DNA of 64,000 bases from Sclerotiophoma versabilis. Its lineage: Eukaryota; Ascomycota; Dothideomycetes; Pleosporales; Didymellaceae. Location of the stretch: NCBI GenBank assembly GCA_012274445.1, contig JAAROD010000058.1:1426001-1490000 (forward strand), in the 5' to 3' direction. Shown piece after piece: positions 57,301-64,000 of this stretch. Under the pieces are notes generated by a model. That model worked only from the letters and a program-made list of their open reading frames with translations. It had not been told where the DNA came from and made no database searches. The translations under genes were made by a program, and so were the position numbers. How positions within the stretch are numbered: position 1 is the stretch's first letter; every line of letters starts with the position of its first letter.

Positions 57301-60300
57301 ACGATAGATACCTATTCGCAGCTGCCAGCCTGCTCGAAAAAGATTGGAATACTCCCATGATGCACTACGAGATTGCTAGGCTTGTCAGCTCGAGCAACGA
57401 GTGGCATGACGATGCAATGGGTGATTCCAAGGCCCTATATATGCGAAGTCGTCACATTTGCCTTGCTGTTGACTTGATCAAGGCTAGGGAAGCAAACCGT
57501 GCGCCTTTCCGGGACGTCCTATATCAAGCTGGAGAAACAGCAGCCGAGTCAGGCGCTCGATCCACCGCGATCTATTACTTCGCCCACTGTCTGATGCTCT
57601 TGCAGGATGATCCATGGGACGACTCAAAGCACGACGTTTCTTACCAGGAAACGTTACAACTCTTCGTTCGCTCGGCTGAGTGTTATTGGCATCAAAACAT
57701 GCTTGATGAAGCACTCAGCCTCATCCGGACCACCTTGCAACATGCGCGCGATCCCTGCGACATGGCAAGCTCGTTCATTCTACAATCACGGGTACATGCA
57801 GTGCGCGGCGACAGCTTCGGCGCCTTTGAAGCCTTGAAAGATTGCTTGTCTCTGCTGGGATCTCCGATACCTCCTACAACCTGGGAGGAGTGTGACGCCG
57901 AGTTTCAGAAGATGCACTCTCGTCTGCAAAACATCGACACACAGGATTTATTGGCACGTCAGCCACTTAAAGATGATCGCGTGCTTTTCACGTTAGGACC
58001 CGTGTTTGTCGAACTTCTCAGCGCTGCCTTCTGGTCAAATAGCCTGCTCTTCTACCAGGCTACACTGAAGATAATCAACATTCACCTGGAACGAGGGACC
58101 ATATCTCAAGTCGCACTTGCTTATGTCCATCTCGGAAGTATCGCCGCCGGCCGCTTCGCGATGTTCAACTTCGCAGCAGACATGGGAGCGATAGCTAAGA
58201 CACTTTTCGAGATGTTCCCCGATGACAGTTACACCTTGGGTCGTGGCCAGACCCTACACCCGTTATTCTTGGGCCACCTAGAGGCGCCAGCCACGGATCT
58301 TATTCCTTATCTTCAAGGTCAGTAGGCGAGCTATTCCTTCGCCAAGTCCCAGTCTTCTGGCAATGCCCAATCTCATATTGGTTGGAAAGCTAACTCTGTG
58401 AAACCAGTTGCATTAGAATCGGTTCTGGCTGCCGGTGATCGTTTGCTTACCCTACTGAACCTTGGTGCCCAGTCTCACTTCAGGGTTATCGCTTGCTATG
58501 ATTGCGCCGATATAGAGGCATACGTCGATGAAGTCCCCCTAGACTTGAAGAACTGGCAACAAGACCTACGAGGAGGTGTGCTGCTGATGGCTTCTCGGCA
58601 GTATGCTCGGGCGCTGCAAGGTAAAACAAGAACCGACAACGCATCAACAGTCTTCACGGACGAGGAACACGACTCGTCTTCCTACATTCGGTGGATCGAA
58701 CAGACAGCAAGCAATCCGAAACGACCGAAAACATATTACCTTGCCAGCAAATTGCCAGTTCTAGTATTGTACGGCTACTATAAAGAGGCATGCGCTTTGG
58801 GTGAGTTTCTACTACCGATGCTGGGCAGTCTTTGGGGGCAGCGTCTCAACTATTCTGTCATGTACCATCTTTCGTTGGCCTACCTGGCAGTGCTGCGCGA
58901 CAATAAGGACCATCCCAAGAAAGAGCAGATGTTCAAACATATTTATACTACCATCAACCAACTGGAGGCTCTGTGTGCCATTACAGATGTCAACTACCGG
59001 TCCTGGATTCACCTACTTGCCGCTGTGCTTGCCGAGGTAAATGACGATCCTCACACAGCGTTAATAAACTACGAAGCAGCAATGGATCACAGTGAAATCC
59101 ATGGTTTCACCTTGGACGAGGCACATGCCCTAGAACTTTATGCCGAGTGGTTGGTTCGGAAGAAAGCCAACAGGCCAGCTCGCCACGCCCTCAAGGATTG
59201 CATCTCCGTGTACCAAAAGATTTCCGCATATGGCAAGTCAAACCATGTCATCGACAAGTATGAGTTCCTTCTGCGGGGCGCAGTGTCCCTTACCACTGTA
59301 GACGTTGCGGTGCAAACCACCATCATCGATACAGGGAACACATCGTTTAGACTCGAGCAGAATGAGGATCACGAACAGCTTCTTGGGGCCCAGACGGCAG
59401 TTGACCGGACACAAAACTGGATTGTTCCTGAAACCGGCCGGCGTCATGAATCATCAAGCGACCTTCGCAACGGCTTCTCCGCAGTCGGGCTTGACATGCT
59501 TGATCTTTCGTCCATCCTAGAGTCTTCTCAGGTACTTTCGAGCGAACTGAAGGTTGACAAGCTGATGGCTAAGATGGCTGCCATCATCCTTGAATCGACT
59601 GGAGGTACCCTGTGTGGTATCGTCATCGAAGACGCACAGATCGAATGGAGCATCGCTTGCGTAGCATCCAGTGAGTCCAACAACGATCCTAGCCAACCTT
59701 CTGGCGTTACGTCGTTCCCAGCAGGCCAACCCTTGGATACTGTGGACGATATTGTCGCTCGACAAGTGACTTTATATACCCTGCGCTTCCGGGAGAACGT
59801 ATTTGTTCAGAATTTGCTGGAAGATGACCGCTTTTCGAACGTGTCGGACTCGTACCTGAAGCGGAATCCGGGGGGCAAAGCCGTAATTTGCATACCGATC
59901 GTTCACTCAGACCACCTTCTTGGTAGTATATACGTTGAGGGCCCACCAAATTCGTTCACGGAACGTAATACACAAGTACTTCATCTTCTCGTTAATCAGA
60001 TCTCAATCTCTCTGGCTAATGCGCTGCTCTTCAAGGAGATTGAACGAGTCAGTGCCAGCAACGAAGCAATGCTGGAGATGCAAAAGCGTGCGCTGGCCCA
60101 GGCCAGAGCGGCGGAGATCAAGGCCAAGGAAGCCGAAGCCATTGCAATCAGAAACATGAGGCTTAAAGAGGAGGCTGCTAAAGCGAAGAGTCTCTTCCTT
60201 GCTAATGTCTCTCATGAATTACGAACACCTTTGAACGGGGTTATCGGCATGTCTGAGCTTCTCAAGGCGAGTCTGTTGAATCCGGAACAGCAAGGCTACG

Positions 60301-61674
60301 CCGACTCTATTCGTGTGTGCGGCGATACGCTCCTCTCAATCATCAACGATCTGCTTGACTACTCGAAGCTCGAAGCTGGTAAGATGAACGTTCAGGAAAT
60401 GCCATTGTCCCTCAATGAGACTATTACCGAAGTCGTTCGTGCTCTTGCATATACGAACGCTGAGCGTGGCCTGAAGACGATCGAGCAGCTTGAGCTGAAC
60501 CCTGAGATGCTGGTTATGGGTGACCCTGTCCGGTTGCATCAGATCTTGATGAACTTGTTGTCCAATAGTTACAAGTTCACTCCACGAGGATCCGTTACAG
60601 TGCGCGCCGTGGTCGACCGAGAAGGACCGGACTGGGTTGACGTCACTTGCAGTGTCATCGACACCGGTATCGGTATTCCAGAAGAGCAGAAGAAAAAGTT
60701 GTTTTTGCCCTTCTCGCAGGTTGAGTCTTCATCAGCACGCAGCTACGGCGGCACGGGTCTTGGTCTCAGTATTGTCAAAGCCCTGATCGAAAACGTTATG
60801 CACGGCACGGTTCGACTCGACTCAACGCCAGGTGTGGGAACAACAGTTTCCTTCTCTCTACGCTTCAGGAAGGTAAACATGGAAGGACCTATTGCACAGA
60901 ACTACACACGCGATGTCGATCCAATGGCCAAGTTCTCCAGCCAAGAGAACAACGGTCACGAGCAGTCCGCTGGCACCTGCATCGACCTCTCCACTATTCC
61001 TCGCGCGGATCTGCGCATCTGCATTGCCGAAGACAACCTCATCAATCAACGCATCGCAATTTCTTTTGTGCAAAAGCTAGGCTTCAAGTGCGACGCATAC
61101 CTAGATGGCTTCAAGACGATCGATGCACTCGAACGCGCAAGTGATAACGGCCGTCCCTTCCACCTCGTGCTCATGGACGTCCAGATGCCACATTGTGACG
61201 GCTATGAAGGTAAGCTACTGCCAATTCTCTTTACGTTCAATCGTTACTAATATTCATACAGCTACAAGACTCATCCGCAAGCATCCCAACCCCGAAGTCC
61301 GCAACGTCCTCATCATCGCCATGACTGCCTCTGCTATCCAAGGCGACCGCGAGAAATGCCTGGACTCAGGTATGAACAACTACCTCGCCAAGCCTGTACG
61401 CGCGCAGACTCTCAAAGCGCTACTCGAAAGCTACCTGAACAAGGGAGAAAAACCCAAGGAGATCCCAAACCTGCAAACAGAAGTTAAGAAACTAGTCAAT
61501 GAGGCACTGAGCGAGGCTGGTGCGGATCAACCGCTCGACGTTACGAAGAACAAGGCCAACGAGGAGAAGGAGGCGCGAACGGACAGACCAGAGCGGCCGG
61601 GGAGTGTAAGGATGAGTACGGCGGTTAGGTGGCATGATGGTTCGCCTGACGAGGAAGAGAAGGACAAGGCGTAG
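54347..61674 (+). CDS. Group X-type hybrid histidine kinase (pseudokinase-ATPase-GAF-HK-REC)
   Basis: Five exons: join(54347..54460, 54514..56617, 56674..58317, 58408..61209, 61262..61674), 2358 residues. N-terminal Ser/Thr kinase-like domain (about 60-360) has VHGELRGDAF where HRDxKxxN is expected and INFGSG for DFG, so it looks inactive. Next comes an AAA-type ATPase region (about 540-1000) with Walker A GGATGLGKS. A helical, TPR-like stretch follows (about 1000-1600). Then come a GAF domain (about 1665-1830), HisKA with FLANVSHELRTPLNGVIGM (His1890), a HATPase domain with DTGIGIPEEQKKKLFLPF and SYGGTGLGLSIVKAL, and a receiver with LVLMDVQMPHCDGYE (Asp2211). This architecture is the fungal class X (related to yeast-type stress sensors such as Mak1-3). 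It would autophosphorylate, pass phosphate via its receiver to Ypd1 and so to Ssk1/Skn7. No transmembrane segment is present. Confidence 0.93.
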
Positions 61675-62080
61675 GTGGCTGCTTCGGCGGCTTGTTTCTT
61701 GCACATGGCTTAGCCTTATTTGCGCTTGCTTGTTTCCTGTCTAGAAGATACCCTGGGTAACTGGGGCAACGTTGGCTTTGCAATTGGTGCATAGCATGGC
61801 GTTAGGTCGGCTTTCATGATCGAATAACTGCAGAGGAGGATTGCATGATTTTCGCATATATACACAGAGCGATTCTGAGATTCCGTTGTTTCACTCCTCG
61901 AAAGGCGCTGTTGCTTATTGTTTCAGCAAGTGCTGGAGGCAACCATACCTCGAGTAAATAGCCAGCTCTACCTTTCCCGTATTCATAACCATCCGTCTCG
62001 ATCCCCACTTGCCCAGTGTTCGAAATGGTTTCCCCCACTCCAACTGCTCAGAATGTCCACATCAATTTCCAACCATGCAG
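61675..62080. other. Intergenic region (convergent 3' ends)
   Basis: About 400 bases between the hybrid kinase and the first of two paralogous minus-strand genes. Nothing is recognised. Confidence 0.5.
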
Positions 62081-62719
62081 TCACACCTCTTTCACTTCAC
62101 CCTCGCTCTTAACCTCCTCCTCCTCCTCCTTCTCCTCCTTCTTCTCCTCGTCCTCCACCCTGACATCACCCTTGGGCTCAACAATCTTCTTAGAACGACC
62201 ACGCTTCTTCGGGCTTCCCTCGCGCGCATCACCGGACGTTCCCGCATCGCCACCCTTACCCTTACGCTTACGCGGCGTCACAATCCTCTTGGGCGCAGCC
62301 CCGGTGGAACCCGCAGTCGAAAACGACGTAGCACCCGCAGTGGACACAGGCACAGGCACAGGCACAGGCACAAGCATAGGCATAGGCAGACCAGCCTTCA
62401 ACGCATCAAGCTCCGCTTTGAGCATATTCTTGAGGCGCCCGACCATACGCTCGCAGGCAATGACGCTGCGGCCTGCGGGGAGCGGGGCGGTCTAGGGGGG
62501 GGCAAGGTCAGCGTGCTAAGTGGGTTTTGGGGGACGGGGCGGTTCGTAACTTTGAAGTTTAATTTTGTGTCTGAGTGCTCGATTAGGCTGACGAGGTAGG
62601 CTAGCTGCGAGGTGTTAGTGAGGTGTTGGCGAGTGAGAGGGTGGATTGGCTGCGGTGCGTACACGCTCGCGGTCGGTCCAGACGGAGGGTTTGCCTTTGT
62701 GGCCTTCGTTGTCGGACAT
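62081..62719 (-). CDS. Small SANT-like protein with AT-hook-like tail (tandem copy A)
   Basis: Three exons, complement(join(62081..62491, 62551..62604, 62663..62719)), 173 residues. Residues 1-70 (after splicing: VWTDRER-LAYLVSLIEHSDTKLNFK-TAPLPAGRSVIACERMVGRLK) resemble a compact helical Myb/SANT-like DNA-binding domain: W-x3-R-x-L, then helix, then a final helix with R and K. A linker with a PVPVPV repeat leads to a tail of basic clusters (APKRIVTPRKRKGKG, KKRGRSKK, AT-hook-like) and a final Glu/Lys-rich run. The weak donor GTTACG of intron 2 is supported by alignment with the neighbouring copy. The family is unfamiliar to me; nuclear DNA binding is inferred from composition and paralogy. 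Confidence 0.8.
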
Positions 62720-63213
62720 TTTGTTTTTTTTGGTGTTGGCTAGGTTGTGAGGAGTTGTTTCGTAGCTGTGGGAAATGGTAGGGGGTGAAAGGTAGGGCGG
62801 TCGAGGAAGGTGGGTGGGTAGTGTGAGAGCGGGGAGATGAGGTTTATATGCTCAGCTGCCACGGTGGTGAGGTGGAGATGACTTCACGGTGAGTGGAGAT
62901 GGTTACTATGGTGAAGTGAGAGAGTTCTGATAGTGAGTAGAGAAATGGTCATGAAGACTGAGTGGCACCACCTAGTCGAAGTGGAGGATGTAGTCAAGTA
63001 GAGAACGACTTTTGATTGATGAAGCGGTATGTGGTCGTGTATTCCCATGATACTCATCATCCGAAGCAAAATAATCTGAAGACCTCCTGGTCTATATGAA
63101 CCCGGATTTAAACTCCATGTAACTGTCCATACCATGTCCCGCAAATGCACATGATATCGTTAATTCATCAACGCCCAGAAAGCCCACCGAGCTCCTCCCA
63201 GTTCGGGGAATCA
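62720..63213. other. Intergenic region between the tandem paralogues
   Basis: About 490 bases, the promoter of copy A and 3' region of copy B. A plus/minus frame at 62884-63150 shows no recognisable domain. It includes repeated GGTGGAGATG/AGTGGAGATGG-like words near 62870-62900. Confidence 0.45.
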
Positions 63214-63750
63214 TCAAACCTCCTCCTCTGGATCTTCCTCACCGCCCATACCCTCAGACTCAGGCGTAGCCTCCTGCTTGGCTTCCGGCTCAGGCTCAAC
63301 GACCTTCTTGGGGCGACCGCGCTTCCTCGGCTTCTCCTCCTCACCATCTTCAGCCTTGCGCTTGTTCTTAGCCTTGATGTCGTTACCCTTCACCTTGGTG
63401 TCGCTGACCGGCGTGCCGTTCTTGAGCGCATCCATGTCATTCTTGAGTGACTTCTTCAGGCGGGCGACGCGCTGGGCGCAGCCTGATGCATTACGTCCGA
63501 CCGGCACAGGGGCATTCTGGAGATTGTCAGCATATGCTTATATGATGGCGTGGTGGCTATGATGACGCTGTAGGGGACTATGTGTGATGGAGGGATGCTC
63601 ACGGTGTAGTTGAGTTTGACACCGGAGTGCTCCATCGATGTGAGGATGTAGACAAGCTGGATGTTGTTAGCTGCTGAGATGGAGACTGGGTTCTGGTGTG
63701 CATACCAGCTCGCGGTCTGTCCAGCTGGCTCTAGTATCGCTGTCAGACAT
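63214..63750 (-). CDS. Small SANT-like protein with AT-hook (tandem copy B)
   Basis: Three exons, complement(join(63214..63516, 63603..63656, 63706..63750)), 133 residues. The spliced N-terminus (ASWTDREL-LVYILTSMEHSGVKLNYT-NAPVPVGRNASGCAQRVARLKKSLK) aligns residue for residue with copy A, including both intron positions and the 54-base middle exon. The tail carries KPRKRGRPKKVV, a good AT-hook (RGRP core), then an acidic Glu-rich end. Copy B lacks the PVPV linker of copy A and has the cleaner AT-hook, so it may be the older form. Same strand, 494 bases apart: a tandem duplication. A nuclear DNA-binding role is inferred. Confidence 0.82.
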
Positions 63751-64000
63751 GGTTGTGTGATGGGTTTGGGTTGTTTGAATTGTTTCAATTTGGAATCAGC
63801 ATACAAAAATTGTGTGAGTTGCGGTGTTAGCTGTTTCGAGGTCGTGGTCGAGGAGAGAAATGAGCAGAGTTCTTATTGATCCAAGATCTAATGCTGGGTG
63901 AGAATGTTTTCTGTCTCACCCTGGCGTTCGAGTCGCCATGAAGTGAAGGTGAAGCGTAAGGTCACGACAGCTACGATGCTAACCTGAGCTCTATTGACCT
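63751..64000. other. Right-end flank
   Basis: Last 250 bases: presumed promoter of copy B. No gene start is seen before the window ends. Confidence 0.4.

Overview
The window is nuclear DNA of a filamentous ascomycete (Pezizomycotina). Genes are split by short introns (mostly 43-60 nt, GT...AG, with CTAAC- or CTGAC-like branch sites), are densely packed on both strands, and include families typical of that group: Zn2Cys6 regulator, DUF3176 protein, group X hybrid histidine kinase, secreted plant cell wall enzymes. A dothideomycete (Pleosporales-like) source is my best guess from the gene set, but the sequence does not prove it. All gene models were built by hand from splice signals and reading-frame continuity. 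Each complete model closes in frame.

Layout. 1-5 kb: 5' part of an unrecognised AT-hook-like protein, then a Rom2-type Rho1 exchange factor, both on minus. 5.6-13.5 kb, plus strand: V-ATPase proteolipid (seven exons, two of them 18 and 13 nt), a class II PKA catalytic subunit, a 2 kb repeat-bearing gap, and the response regulator Ssk1. 14.3-15.1 kb: an unrecognised 242-residue protein. 15.8-24.8 kb: five consecutive minus-strand genes (GH5 mannanase, rhamnogalacturonan acetylesterase, Zn2Cys6 regulator, TMEM205/DUF4149-like membrane protein, 14-TM MFS exporter), an accessory-looking block. 25.4-30.7 kb: Atg15-like lipase, GNAT acetyltransferase, DUF3176 membrane protein. 31-37 kb, minus: a coiled-coil protein and the Golgi Ca2+/Mn2+ pump Pmr1. 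38-43.5 kb, plus: Rad21 cohesin subunit, Sua5 tRNA-modification enzyme, a Ser/Thr-rich secreted protein. 43.6-53.4 kb: membrane-anchored MOSC protein, a patatin-like protein without its nucleophilic serine, allantoicase, and an ankyrin+DIL protein. 54.3-61.7 kb: a 2358-residue group X hybrid histidine kinase. 62-63.8 kb: two tandem paralogous small SANT-like/AT-hook proteins.

How the genes relate. Most are housekeeping or signalling genes with no operon logic. Signalling is well represented: Rom2 (cell wall integrity), PKA, Ssk1 and the hybrid kinase, which may feed the same phosphorelay. The mannanase/acetylesterase/regulator/exporter block is the only stretch that looks like a functional neighbourhood. 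I saw no transposon, tRNA, rRNA or CRISPR array. The most interesting items are the patatin-like pseudoenzyme, the tandem SANT/AT-hook pair, the V-ATPase micro-exons, a GC-AG intron, the fused pseudokinase-ATPase-histidine kinase, and a candidate separase site in Rad21.
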